Shown piece after piece: positions 8,647 through 17,196 of a DNA stretch of 35,334 nucleotides. The stretch covers positions 1 through 35,334 of the forward strand of contig CAKQDQ010000017.1 in the NCBI GenBank assembly GCA_934229335.1. The letters run 5' to 3'. This DNA comes from an uncultured Prevotella sp. GTDB taxonomy: Bacteria > Bacteroidota > Bacteroidia > Bacteroidales > Bacteroidaceae. Below the pieces are notes generated by a model, which saw only the letters and a list, made by a program, of their open reading frames with translations, was not told where the DNA came from and did not search any database. Made by a program: the position numbers and the translations under genes. Position 1 is the first letter of the stretch. Every line of letters begins with the position of its first letter.

Positions 8647-9825
8647 ATGAAAATCAACACCGACTTCCTTAAGAAACTACCAGAGTTCTCTGAGCGTAAT
8701 TTCTTGTATGCAACCTATGTCTCTTCTGCCTTGATAGGGTGCGCATCGTTGTACTTTCTCTATGTCATATTCACTACACCGAGCTTCGGCATCGAGGTAG
8801 AATGGAATATGTTTAAGTCTACACTCTTCAGTCCCCTATTCATTATAGGTATCATTACCGCTATCGTTAAATGGGGCTCTTTCGGCCATTGGTCACGCAC
8901 ACCTTTGATAGTGACTAAAGACGCTAACGGAAACACGAAAAAGGTTGAGAAAGATTATGACATAATAGAAACTATATTCTGGAGCATACTCTTCCCCTTT
9001 ATAGGCCACTTCGTTATTGAGCCATGTGTCTACGCTGCCATAATATACTACCCGTTGATGGTGGTGGGAGCAGCCGTTTCTGCCGTGCTCAACTATGTCA
9101 TTGCTGCCGCACTAATAGCTATCGTGGCATGCCTGGCACTGTATGGTAAAAGACTCACTACGGTGCGTGCCCACTCTACCGTTATCGTTGCACTGACTAT
9201 CCTGTTGGCTGGCGGTCTGAGCTACGCTGGCTACTGCATCAGCGAGCCAGGAACGACCACGGTTCAAGATGAAAATAACGGTACCCCACAACCAACAACT
9301 GGTGATGAAGCCGCACCAACGACCGTAACAGCGCAGACGGATAAAAATTCAAATACCGTAGAAGTAGCGACTATCAAGTTCGGCACTGCCTCTGGATGGC
9401 AGGATAGCGTAGACGGCGTATACGACAGCTGGGAGAAGAAGACGGAGACCCGCTCTGACGAAGACGGTGAATACACCGTAACGTTCTACCAGTTTAAGCA
9501 AGACGGTAAGGTTGCCATCGAAGCTTACACCGACAACGAGACAGGAAACATCACGAGCATAGAAGTTCATACCGCCAACGTTTTGTTTGAGAACGGTTTA
9601 CACGTAGGAAGTCCTGCAAGTGACATGTACGACGCGTTTACGCCAAGCTGGTCCTGTGTTTTTGAAGAATCACCAGATTATAATATCCAGGCTTCACGTG
9701 CCAACGTAACATATTGTCTCCCAAGCAATATGGTAGTAGAGGGCAAGGACATGCCAGAATCGCTCAGCGACATAAAAGCTGACGCTACCATCAGCCGCAT
9801 AATGATTTGGGCACCGACGTTATAA
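8647..9825 (+). CDS. Hypothetical multi-pass membrane protein with C-terminal soluble domain
   Basis: I do not recognise the family of this 392-residue protein. The N-terminal half (about residues 18-200) has around five or six hydrophobic helices: YATYVSSALIGCASLYFLYV, LFIIGIITAIVKW, the FWSILFPFIGHF region, VGAAVSAVLNYVIAAALIAIV and STVIVALTILLAGGLSYAGYC. A Thr/Pro/Glu-rich linker (about 205-240, with PQPTTGDEAAPTTVT) leads to a soluble domain of about 150 residues with beta-strand character (TVEVATIKFG, GEYTVTFYQFKQDGKVAIEAY, SIEVHTANVLFENGLHVGSP). The topology suggests the last domain lies outside the cytoplasm, but this is inference. The gene stands alone, with a probable promoter at 8574 and a terminator at 9854. 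Confidence 0.7.
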   Translation: MKINTDFLKKLPEFSERNFLYATYVSSALIGCASLYFLYVIFTTPSFGIEVEWNMFKSTLFSPLFIIGIITAIVKWGSFGHWSRTPLIVTKDANGNTKKVEKDYDIIETIFWSILFPFIGHFVIEPCVYAAIIYYPLMVVGAAVSAVLNYVIAAALIAIVACLALYGKRLTTVRAHSTVIVALTILLAGGLSYAGYCISEPGTTTVQDENNGTPQPTTGDEAAPTTVTAQTDKNSNTVEVATIKFGTASGWQDSVDGVYDSWEKKTETRSDEDGEYTVTFYQFKQDGKVAIEAYTDNETGNITSIEVHTANVLFENGLHVGSPASDMYDAFTPSWSCVFEESPDYNIQASRANVTYCLPSNMVVEGKDMPESLSDIKADATISRIMIWAPTL

Positions 9826-9853
9826 GGTGTTTCACATCTTTCATATATACGCC

Positions 9854-9897
9854 ACAGAGGTTGACAGATATTACTTTTAATATCCGTCAACCTCTGT
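9854..9897 (+). terminator. Terminator of the hypothetical membrane gene
   Basis: ACAGAGGTTGAC and its complement GTCAACCTCTGT enclose an inner stem (GATATTA/TAATATC) around CTTT. The total stem is close to 20 bp with one A/C mismatch, followed by TCTTTT. It starts 29 bases past the stop at 9825. Confidence 0.75.
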
Positions 9898-10058
9898 TCT
9901 TTTACGGTCTGGCTCATAACTACATTTACCCACCTTCTTTGAATAGTATTATAATACCATCTGTATTATGGCGTCACCATATCAAAAACGGGTCTCATTT
10001 AGTTTATAAAAGCATCACGATTTTTCTCTCTTAGACTATTGAAAAAACTTCGCCATTG

Positions 10059-10197
10059 TTTCTTTTTTCAAGTATTTTTTCGTACCTTTGCATCGATTTC
10101 AAGTAATAAAGAGGTACATTTTATCAGCGTCAAAAAGTTAAATACTGTAAAATCACCCTCTTAAATAAATGATAATCAAGAATATAGTCTTTTTGCC
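10059..10197 (+). promoter_or_regulatory. Leader of CRISPR array 1, with promoter
   Basis: These 139 bases directly upstream of the first repeat closely match the leader on the far side of array 2 (31567-31705, minus strand). Shared blocks in the same order are TACCTTTGCAT (promoter -7, here 10083-10090), AGGTACATTTTAT, AAAGTTAAATACTGTAAAA, AATGATAATCAA and AATATAGTCTTTTTGCC immediately before the repeat. A TTTC at 10059-10062 lies 20 bases before the -7 box in both leaders and probably acts as the -33 element. The leader fixes the direction of transcription as plus and marks this end as the site of new spacer insertion. Confidence 0.9.
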
Positions 10198-11623
10198 CTC
10201 CGAGAGTATCTTCCACTAAAACAAGGATTAAGACCACACGAACTTGGCACTTTTGTGCCAATTTCCACACTCCGAGAGTATCTTCCACTAAAACAAGGAT
10301 TAAGACGACCATGTTTTCACCTTACCGTTTCTGTCTTTTACGACTCCGAGAGTATCTTCCACTAAAACAAGGATTAAGACGCTTAGGTATGGTTTTTAAA
10401 ACATTCCCTTTATACATACTCCGAGAGTATCTTCCACTAAAACAAGGATTAAGACTTTTCATTTTCGTTTTTTCGTTTTGCAAAACCGATGCTCCGAGAG
10501 TATCTTCCACTAAAACAAGGATTAAGACACATCCTTTTTGGTTATATACTCTTTCCCTTCAGTCTCCGAGAGTATCTTCCACTAAAACAAGGATTAAGAC
10601 GTCTTGAGGGGTTTCCCCTCAAAACTCGTGACGGGCACTCCGAGAGTATCTTCCACTAAAACAAGGATTAAGACTAGTATCCATTTTAGCTAGTATTTCT
10701 TTTTCTTGCATCTCCGAGAGTATCTTCCACTAAAACAAGGATTAAGACTCTTCTTCGGTCTTCTTTACTACTTTAGATTCTGCCCTCCGAGAGTATCTTC
10801 CACTAAAACAAGGATTAAGACCCTTGGTTACGTATTCGATGGCTGGCGAAAATGTAGCCTCCGAGAGTATCTTCCACTAAAACAAGGATTAAGACACTTG
10901 GTAATTCGTCTTGTAAGTTTTCATAATCATACTCCGAGAGTATCTTCCACTAAAACAAGGATTAAGACTCGTCGTATATTCGATGGCAGGAGAGAATGTT
11001 GCATCTCCGAGAGTATCTTCCACTAAAACAAGGATTAAGACTTCGTCGTATATTCGATGGCAGGAGAGAATGTTGCACTCCGAGAGTATCTTCCACTAAA
11101 ACAAGGATTAAGACATGGCGGGCGTAACCTTATAGCCATTCTTTAGAAAATGCTCCGAGAGTATCTTCCACTAAAACAAGGATTAAGACACACACGCATC
11201 TACTTTTTCTTTGATTTTCATAACTCTCCGAGAGTATCTTCCACTAAAACAAGGATTAAGACCCCTTCTCATCGTAGTAGTTGCACGCTTTAAGGAACTC
11301 CGAGAGTATCTTCCACTAAAACAAGGATTAAGACGCAGAGAGTACCAACGCGCTGACTACATACAGTACGCCCTCCGAGAGTATCTTCCTCTAAAACAAG
11401 GATTAAGACAGCGTTGCTTGAACGCTATGCAACGTGGAGTGTAATCTCCGAGAGTATCTTCCACTAAAACAAGGATTAAGACTCCACATATGACCCGTTC
11501 ACGAAACGATGAGCACTCCGAGAGTATCTTCCACTAAAACAAGGATTAAGACGTGGTATACCTTTAGCATCGGTAAACTCCCTACCCTCCGAGAGTATCT
11601 TCCACTAAAACAAGGATATCACG
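10198..11623 (+). CRISPR. CRISPR array 1: 20 repeats of 37 nt, 19 spacers
   Basis: The repeat begins CTCCGAGAG, has CTTCCACTAAAACAAGG in the middle and ends ATTAAGAC, which would give an 8-nt 5' crRNA tag typical of type III systems. Repeats start at 10198, 10270, 10344, 10419, 10492, 10564, 10638, 10712, 10785, 10859, 10932, 11005, 11078, 11153, 11226, 11298, 11373, 11446, 11516 and 11587. Spacers are 33-38 nt. The repeat at 11373 has one change (TTCCTCTAAAA). The last repeat matches for 31 nt (to 11617) and then decays, marking the leader-distal end. The orientation is plus, toward the cas genes. Spacers at 10969-11004 and 11042-11077 hit the same site one base apart. Several spacers hit the same genes as array 2. 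Confidence 0.98.
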
Positions 11624-11728
11624 ATAACTATTGGGGCCATAAGAACGGAGAGGACCTCCCTTTAAAAAATAGCTGCTACAACCGTGTTAGAATAATGCTA
11701 CACTATTAGAACATTGTAGCATAAGAAA

Positions 11729-11763
11729 ACTGCACTTCCTACCGAAACGATAGAAAGTGCAGT
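11729..11763. terminator. Hairpin between array 1 and the end of the cas operon
   Basis: ACTGCACTT (11729-11737) pairs with AAGTGCAGT (11755-11763). It lies 15 bases beyond the stop of cas2 on the minus strand. It may terminate the cas operon, the array transcript, or both. A second weaker inverted pair, GCTACA/TGTAGC, lies between about 11672 and 11720. Confidence 0.6.
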
Positions 11764-11777
11764 TATATTAAGATAGA

Positions 11778-12251
11778 TTAGAAAAATAAGGTGTTCTTGC
11801 TATGAGTTATTACGTCGACCTCTATCTTCTGCCCTATAATCTTCATCATACGAAGATAGTCTGTGGTAATGGGGAGCACGATGATGCTGTCGTTGTTGTC
11901 ATACGACTGCTGAACAGCTGCAAGGTCAGACTGAATCTTACGATATTGCTCTGTTGGGGTGTCGGCAAGAAATATTGAGCGTTGTATAGGCACACACCCC
12001 ATACGTTTTAGGTATTTATGAACTATTGTACGCACCTTGTTACTCTCTATATCATACATTACGAAAAATACCATGTGGTTATCTGTTTTCTTGTTTTGAC
12101 TTACAATACCTAATATCTTTTTAACTCGTATCTCTAACGAGTCTATCTCATCAACAGAAACATTAAGTTTAACAGGAATACTTATCTGCGCTTTTTTTAT
12201 TCTGTCTAATTGCTCTCGCAGAGATAATGCAGGCTTCGGCTTTCTTGGCAT
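11778..12251 (-). CDS. cas2: CRISPR-associated Cas2 with N-terminal extension
   Basis: Cas2 forms the bridge of the Cas1-Cas2 spacer integrase. The conserved core starts about 60 residues into the protein with MVFFVMYDIESNKVRTIVHKY, where YDI carries the family's conserved aspartate. It goes on with LKRMGCVPIQRSIFLADTPTEQY, matching the RVQ.S.F.g pattern. The core ends with beta-rich SIIVLPITTDYLRMMKIIG. From the ATG at 12251 the product is 157 residues, against about 90-100 in most Cas2 proteins. The extra N-terminus (MPRKPKPALSLREQLDRIKK and following) is basic and helical. A TTG at 12269 could add six residues, but ATG is preferred. It is the last gene of the cas operon, 39 bp after the primase-polymerase. 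Confidence 0.88.
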   Translation of the reverse strand: MPRKPKPALSLREQLDRIKKAQISIPVKLNVSVDEIDSLEIRVKKILGIVSQNKKTDNHMVFFVMYDIESNKVRTIVHKYLKRMGCVPIQRSIFLADTPTEQYRKIQSDLAAVQQSYDNNDSIIVLPITTDYLRMMKIIGQKIEVDVITHSKNTLFF

Positions 12252-12290
12252 AAGGAAGAAATATAACAACTAAATATTCGAGGTGGTGAG

Positions 12291-13313
12291 CTAACAATGC
12301 TCGTCAAGATACTTTTGTATGACCATAGCAGCAACTTCATTTGAAGCCATGTCTGTTCCTGAACGGGGCGACTGTACTACTGTAAAACCACGTTTGCCAT
12401 AGAACAAGTTTATTTCTGTTCTTTTACTTCCTATTAGCATACGTAGTTTCTTGCCATACTGTATGTTCTGAATTTCATTTACCTGTATACCAAAAGACTC
12501 TATATAAGCTCTTAATTCATCAATAATATCATTTAACTCTTGTGGAACAAAGGCATTGTTTTCTCTTTTGTTCTTCCTACATGCAATGCCTAACCGCACC
12601 TTTATGTCAGACAATATATCATTAGAAGGCTCTTTACTGTGGTCTGTCTTATTTATAATTCTTTCATTTTCACGCGTTTGCTTCTCCGTGTCACGTTTTA
12701 GGTCAAAGGCTTGCTGAACATTGTCTTCAGAGTCTATGTAATCAGTGATGTTTATACATTCTGCATCGGGATTGAAATATGCATTAACATCAGAACTCAT
12801 AAAACATGCACGTGCCACATCACAAGTTTGAGAGTCTATCACCTGTTGCAGGTCATATTGCTGGGAGTACCGTGACAGAAATAGTTTATAGAAAACTTTG
12901 TATATCCCAGCATCATAACATTTATCAGCCAATCGGAACATTACTTTTAGCCCATCTCCACTTGGCGAGACAAAACACAACATGGTACGGGGGTCATGCT
13001 TGATTTTATCACGTAACGTTTCCATGACAATTCCTTTCTCTGATATATGGTCTATATCAACAATAAAGTATTGGGTATAGGCAAAGTTCTCCGTCTTACG
13101 AAAAGGCGGATTAAACATTGCGCATACAAAATATGGTAACTGTAGCTTGAGCGAAGGGTACAACTTCGGGTTTATAGTGCGTGCTATATGCAACTGACTC
13201 AATAATGCTGCTACATCACGCCGTGGATTTCGAAGTGCATCATACAGATGTCTTACCGGTACTTTTACCAATGGTTCTGTATTATTACGAACGTTTCTCC
13301 CTGCTGATATCAT
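12291..13313 (-). CDS. CRISPR-associated primase-polymerase (CAPP type B, VirE/BT4734-like archaeo-eukaryotic primase fold)
   Basis: The 340-residue protein has the N-terminal domain seen in BT4734/VirE-N proteins, a branch of the archaeo-eukaryotic primase superfamily. The metal-binding pair DID stands at residues 86-88 (YFIVDIDHIS). SPSGDGLKVMFR (116-127) occupies the second motif. A conserved CDVARACFMSSD (about 164-175) carries the likely third acidic residue. A charged linker (about 200-240) leads to a C-terminal region of about 100 residues that I cannot assign. Position between cas1 and cas2 matches the CRISPR-associated primase-polymerases reported next to adaptation genes, where a role in making or filling in pre-spacer DNA has been proposed. 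That role is inferred here. It lies 39 bp after cas1. Confidence 0.82.
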   Translation of the reverse strand: MISAGRNVRNNTEPLVKVPVRHLYDALRNPRRDVAALLSQLHIARTINPKLYPSLKLQLPYFVCAMFNPPFRKTENFAYTQYFIVDIDHISEKGIVMETLRDKIKHDPRTMLCFVSPSGDGLKVMFRLADKCYDAGIYKVFYKLFLSRYSQQYDLQQVIDSQTCDVARACFMSSDVNAYFNPDAECINITDYIDSEDNVQQAFDLKRDTEKQTRENERIINKTDHSKEPSNDILSDIKVRLGIACRKNKRENNAFVPQELNDIIDELRAYIESFGIQVNEIQNIQYGKKLRMLIGSKRTEINLFYGKRGFTVVQSPRSGTDMASNEVAAMVIQKYLDEHC

Positions 13314-13352
13314 TGCTTATGGTCTTTACTAAAAAGTTATTATACGGTGGTT

Positions 13353-14333
13353 CTATACGTAGTGTTTGAAACGCTGCGCTAATCTCTGGGCGTAAAGTGA
13401 AATTTGGGTCATTCTGCTACGTTGCGTATTTCCTTCACCTACCACTTCATCAAAGTAATCGTTTACTGACTGTATAATAATGCGACGCCCTAAAGCTTCC
13501 AACCAACAAGAGCCATCAGAGCGCACCGAATAATGTTCCTCGGATATTGTGCGCTGTTTCAACAGCGTTATTACGACATAGTCTATCCATACCCTGTAAA
13601 TCTCAATAACATCATAGACAAGCACTGGGCGATTATAATCATCTCTGTGCATAATTCCTATGTAGGGGTCTATGCCTGCCTTTATCAATGCTCCTTCTAT
13701 CTTGCCATACAACAGACCGTAGCCATAGTTGAAGAGTGCGTTGGCAGGATCTGTTGCAGGATGTTGCGTCCGCTTTACGAAGTGATATTCCTCTGGTAGA
13801 AATTGGCTAATAACGTCAAAATATATCTTCGACGCAAGTCCCTCCCACCCACGCAGTGTTGGGGCAATGTCGCTTACGATTGCTCCTGTTATGGTACTAA
13901 CCTTAGTTCGATAATCCTCAAGCCGACGGTTGGCTTTGTTCACTGTCTGACTTAGGTTATCATCTAACGTCGTGAGCATAAGGAGCATAGCCTGCTGGTT
14001 TTCTATTTTCTGACGTATGATATCTTTTATCCACTCTACCGCATCAGAAGAGAAAGAGAATGTTAACTGTCCCTTGCGTATAGTAGACACTGACCCATAC
14101 TTCGGACTCCATACACGCGCTATTGGTTGACCTGATCTATCATTGAACAAGATTTCTATCTCGTGTTCTACAGCTAACAGTACCGCATCACTTGTTATCT
14201 GCGCACCTTTACTTAGTTGGATAGACGTGATGCCCGTTACTGGTATTCGTTGTCTGCCATCAGCATTGTTTATGACAAATCCTTCGTTGTCTCTACTAAT
14301 AGAGACTCCGAAGGTATTTAGCACTAACTCCAT
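13353..14333 (-). CDS. cas1: CRISPR-associated endonuclease/integrase Cas1
   Basis: Cas1 catalyses integration of new spacers at the leader end of the array, as a complex with Cas2. The 326-residue protein has the N-terminal beta domain (MELVLNTFGVSISRDNEGF, VEHEIEILFNDRSGQPIARVW). The helical catalytic domain carries the expected metal ligands: E164 in GWEGLASKIYF, H229 in IGIMHRDDYNRP, and D241/E244 in LVYDVIEIYR. FNYGYGLLYGKIEGAL is also typical. No reverse transcriptase or Cas6 domain is fused to it. It lies 6 bp after the Csx1-type gene and is followed by the primase-polymerase and cas2, so the complete integrase is encoded at the 3' end of the operon. Confidence 0.95.
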   Translation of the reverse strand: MELVLNTFGVSISRDNEGFVINNADGRQRIPVTGITSIQLSKGAQITSDAVLLAVEHEIEILFNDRSGQPIARVWSPKYGSVSTIRKGQLTFSFSSDAVEWIKDIIRQKIENQQAMLLMLTTLDDNLSQTVNKANRRLEDYRTKVSTITGAIVSDIAPTLRGWEGLASKIYFDVISQFLPEEYHFVKRTQHPATDPANALFNYGYGLLYGKIEGALIKAGIDPYIGIMHRDDYNRPVLVYDVIEIYRVWIDYVVITLLKQRTISEEHYSVRSDGSCWLEALGRRIIIQSVNDYFDEVVGEGNTQRSRMTQISLYAQRLAQRFKHYV

Positions 14334-14339
14334 ACGTAT

Positions 14340-16052
14340 TTAATTTATATAGTTACGGAATCGTTCAAACTTGAAATATACAATTTTCTCACCATTTTCT
14401 CTCTCCTCCACATGACGCTCCGTTGTAGAGCATATACACGATATTCCACGATCTAAGAGTTGTGACACTACGTAATGGCAGAAGGACATCTCTCCCATAA
14501 TATGTACGGTAACGGTGTGTGTGTCACTGATGTCCATTATTTTTCCAATATACTCTGTTGCCATTTTTTTTATAGCATCAGAATCATCATAAGGTAGTAT
14601 ATTAGGAAAATCTATATCTATACATTTTCCATAGACTTCTGATGCAGACTGCTGCTCATTACTCCAACATTCAAATGGATGGTTTGACAGATTTACAAGA
14701 ATCGGAGTTTTTTTTGAAAGCAAACTTCCACTCGTATTGTTTTCTGAGGCAAAAAACATAGATTCTACTATATCTAAGCATTTTTCTATATTCTTCTGCA
14801 TACTAACAACTTTCAATGGAATCATTCTCATGCCTGCATGATTATAGTCATTTCTAACATTAGAGATATTTGTCCAATCTTGAACAAACTCAAAACTTAT
14901 CGATTCATCATTGGCTATTTTATCAATAACAGTCTCATCAGCAGCATTTCCGGCAGGAATGTATTTGTGTTGTTCATTCTTATGATATAATCGAAATTTC
15001 TCAAATGCTTTATTTACTAATGAACGTTTATTTTTATCACTTATATCTAAGTTATGTTTTACACAAAAGAAACTTACAACTCCTTCCTGTAACAATGTTA
15101 TAGCAGATTGATATTTACCATATTGATAACATAGTTTTGATGCTCTGAGCATATTAAGAGCATCATTATAAGCGAAAGGTTCCACGCTATTATGTATATG
15201 CGTAAATAAAGGATATAAAGGCTTTAACATACACTTTTGATCTATATCCTTCAAATATCTCTTTATCTTTTCACTGCGTTCTCCTTTTATTATTTCACAC
15301 CCTCTGTTAAATGTTATGGAACTGCAGAAAGCGGAAAGTTCTGTGCATAGCTTTCTGATTGCAGTTGCCGAAGGGTTCTTTCCTTTTGCTAATATAAGAA
15401 CTGGTTTCAGCTGCGTATCAGCACATTTCAGTAATCTCTGAGCATCGCCATGGGTTAGATAATCTGCTGCTGCCATGGTCCAGTCTTGTAGCGATGACAA
15501 CGCTGTGATGTCGACAAATGGGGCATCACCCGTTTGAGGATCACGAGCCTCATAATTGCCGTAAGTGATACTCTTTACCACAGTACTCTTTAAGAACTTA
15601 GAGTAGTTGCCAAGCACAAGGACTAACATTGGAATATAACGAAAACCGTGCGTCAGGTCAAAATACAACTCGTCACCATCTCGAAGGGAGTTATACAACA
15701 AGTCGAATATCTCCCATATTTCTTCCTCGTTTTTACCATCTGGTATGTCAACAGTGGTAACAGGAGTAGCGAGGTTCATGCTTGCTAATTCATCTCGTAA
15801 GCCTGTATATTCTTCTACACAATCTCTACATGTTCTTTTATTATCTTGTACAATCCAGTTGGCTATCTTTGCCTTAGAGGTAAGGAGTATTATTATATTG
15901 TCTTCTGATGTCCACTCTTCTGTGGTTGATAGTTTTTCTATTGTAGCTTGCTGAATGAAGCGTGTTTTCGTAGATACGAACTCAGGAGTTACATATTTAC
16001 ACTGTCCGTAGAATCCTGTTCCAAGAACGGATATAAAAACTTTGCGTGCCAT
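14340..16052 (-). CDS. csx1: TM1812/Csx1-type CARF-HEPN ribonuclease with an extra C-terminal domain
   Basis: Csx1-type proteins bind cyclic oligoadenylate made by Cas10 and then cut RNA non-specifically. The 570-residue protein starts with a CARF domain (KVFISVLGTGFYGQCKY, then ELYFDLTHGFRYIPMLV at about 129-145). A helical middle region leads to a HEPN domain with the R-x4-H catalytic motif R400-N-D-Y-N-H405. After residue 450 a further domain of about 120 residues follows. It starts ILVNLSNHPFECWSNEQ, contains VTVHIMGEMSFCHYVV and ends YFKFERFRNYI. This resembles the small CRISPR-linked proteins starting with a (N/F)SHP-type motif, such as the Csx15/Csx20 group, proposed to degrade cyclic oligoadenylate. 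That match is from memory and is inference. The gene follows the Can2-type nuclease by 12 bp. Confidence 0.85.
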   Translation of the reverse strand: MARKVFISVLGTGFYGQCKYVTPEFVSTKTRFIQQATIEKLSTTEEWTSEDNIIILLTSKAKIANWIVQDNKRTCRDCVEEYTGLRDELASMNLATPVTTVDIPDGKNEEEIWEIFDLLYNSLRDGDELYFDLTHGFRYIPMLVLVLGNYSKFLKSTVVKSITYGNYEARDPQTGDAPFVDITALSSLQDWTMAAADYLTHGDAQRLLKCADTQLKPVLILAKGKNPSATAIRKLCTELSAFCSSITFNRGCEIIKGERSEKIKRYLKDIDQKCMLKPLYPLFTHIHNSVEPFAYNDALNMLRASKLCYQYGKYQSAITLLQEGVVSFFCVKHNLDISDKNKRSLVNKAFEKFRLYHKNEQHKYIPAGNAADETVIDKIANDESISFEFVQDWTNISNVRNDYNHAGMRMIPLKVVSMQKNIEKCLDIVESMFFASENNTSGSLLSKKTPILVNLSNHPFECWSNEQQSASEVYGKCIDIDFPNILPYDDSDAIKKMATEYIGKIMDISDTHTVTVHIMGEMSFCHYVVSQLLDRGISCICSTTERHVEERENGEKIVYFKFERFRNYIN

Positions 16053-16064
16053 AATGGAATATAA

Positions 16065-17180
16065 TTATACTTTAAGTGTTTTTACTATTTTGGTTAGTAT
16101 TTCGTTAAAATGCTTATCTAAGGCTAATATACAATACTTTTTCGGGGCTATTATCTCTATATTCTCATCGTTTCCTTTTTCCAACAAATCTGGGCGGCAT
16201 GGGTAAAACGATACTATTACTCCCTTAGACTTGTAACTGCCATAGACTTTACATATACTACTGAGTTTGTAAATGTTATCTTGCATAAAATCTCCAGACT
16301 TGCACTCAACAAAGAGCATGGTGTTGCCAAGGTTTACCAAGATATCTATCTCGTTCTTGATATATTGTTTCCCGTTTTTATATTGAACAGTTCTATTGTT
16401 GTTTGGTTCAAACATTACGCTGGTCCAGATTTCTTTTTCGCCACCAGCCCATTCGTTAACGGCATCTGCTACCAATGTCTCCCACCAACGTCCTTCAAAC
16501 AACATTTGATACGCCTCACGATAATCAGAAGAGAATACTTCTATGTCACCATGGTACACGCTTATGTAATCTTCGCCTCGCTCATAGTGTGTCAAACCGG
16601 AATCAAAAGACCTGCTAATCTGCTTAAATTTGCTATACTCTTTTCTGATAACATCATAATCGCCTCTATGATTTTTGATAAAATCACGTATCTCTTTAGC
16701 ACACTGTGTACGGAGAGGATTATAAGTATAGATATCTTTACTCAACAGTTTCTGTCCTTGTAGACTAAAGATTGTATTCAAATCGACATTACATTTCAAT
16801 GGTGTCTGTGAAGAAGATATCAAGTCTATACAGTTCAGTGAATCCGTATAGACAAGTTTCGCATTATGACTTTGGGCGCACATCATCGCTCCAAATGCCA
16901 TAGGTTTAGTACCTCCTGTGATGTTGTAGATGTACTCACATTCTTCTCCATTTTGTTCATGTATTCTCTCACAAACATTTTTTGTTTCTTTTGCATCAAA
17001 TGGTAGTGAAAGGCACACTTCATGTTTAATGCCTTTTTGTCGTAAGACTTTTGATATACGATTTATACTCTCGTTGGTATCATTCGTTCCTATAAGGTAT
17101 GTAACGTCTGGCTGATATTCCATTATGGTATAGAACGTTGGCAGTACTTCACGACCGATAAGTGTTATGTGTATTTTCAT
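16065..17180 (-). CDS. Can2/Card1-type CARF nuclease (DUF1887 family)
   Basis: This is a cyclic-oligoadenylate-activated nuclease of the Can2/Card1 group. Known members, about 370-380 residues long, cut single-stranded DNA, nick DNA and/or cut RNA once cyclic tetra-adenylate binds. The 371-residue protein has an N-terminal CARF domain with the ligand loop NITGGTKPM (86-94). A middle region follows, then a PD-(D/E)xK nuclease domain. Its motifs are E234 in GRWWETLVAD, D279 in KNEIDILVNLG, and E292-x-K294 in LFVECKSGD. All catalytic positions are present, so it should be active. It sits between cas6 and the Csx1-type gene, 16 and 12 bp from them, so this operon encodes two different ring-oligonucleotide effectors. 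Confidence 0.9.
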   Translation of the reverse strand: MKIHITLIGREVLPTFYTIMEYQPDVTYLIGTNDTNESINRISKVLRQKGIKHEVCLSLPFDAKETKNVCERIHEQNGEECEYIYNITGGTKPMAFGAMMCAQSHNAKLVYTDSLNCIDLISSSQTPLKCNVDLNTIFSLQGQKLLSKDIYTYNPLRTQCAKEIRDFIKNHRGDYDVIRKEYSKFKQISRSFDSGLTHYERGEDYISVYHGDIEVFSSDYREAYQMLFEGRWWETLVADAVNEWAGGEKEIWTSVMFEPNNNRTVQYKNGKQYIKNEIDILVNLGNTMLFVECKSGDFMQDNIYKLSSICKVYGSYKSKGVIVSFYPCRPDLLEKGNDENIEIIAPKKYCILALDKHFNEILTKIVKTLKV

Positions 17181-17196
17181 AAATGTAAGCTGAATA

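Noticed and set aside
10130..11709. Open frames on both strands through array 1 (repeating REYLPLKQGLR and PRVSSTKTRIKT)
   Set aside because: They are translations of the 37-nt CRISPR repeat, which has no stop in these frames. Spacers give the variable parts. No start context or gene structure is present.
13353..14333. Possible reverse transcriptase-Cas1 fusion, considered because of the antisense guides
   Set aside because: Cas1 has a normal length of 326 residues with no added domain, and no YxDD-type polymerase gene is present in the window.
14340..17180. Subtype III-A with Csm6 as effector
   Set aside because: The locus has Csx10, a double Cas7 and TIGR03986/TIGR04423 genes and lacks Csm2, Csm4 and Csm5 patterns. 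The effectors are of Can2 and TM1812/Csx1 type.
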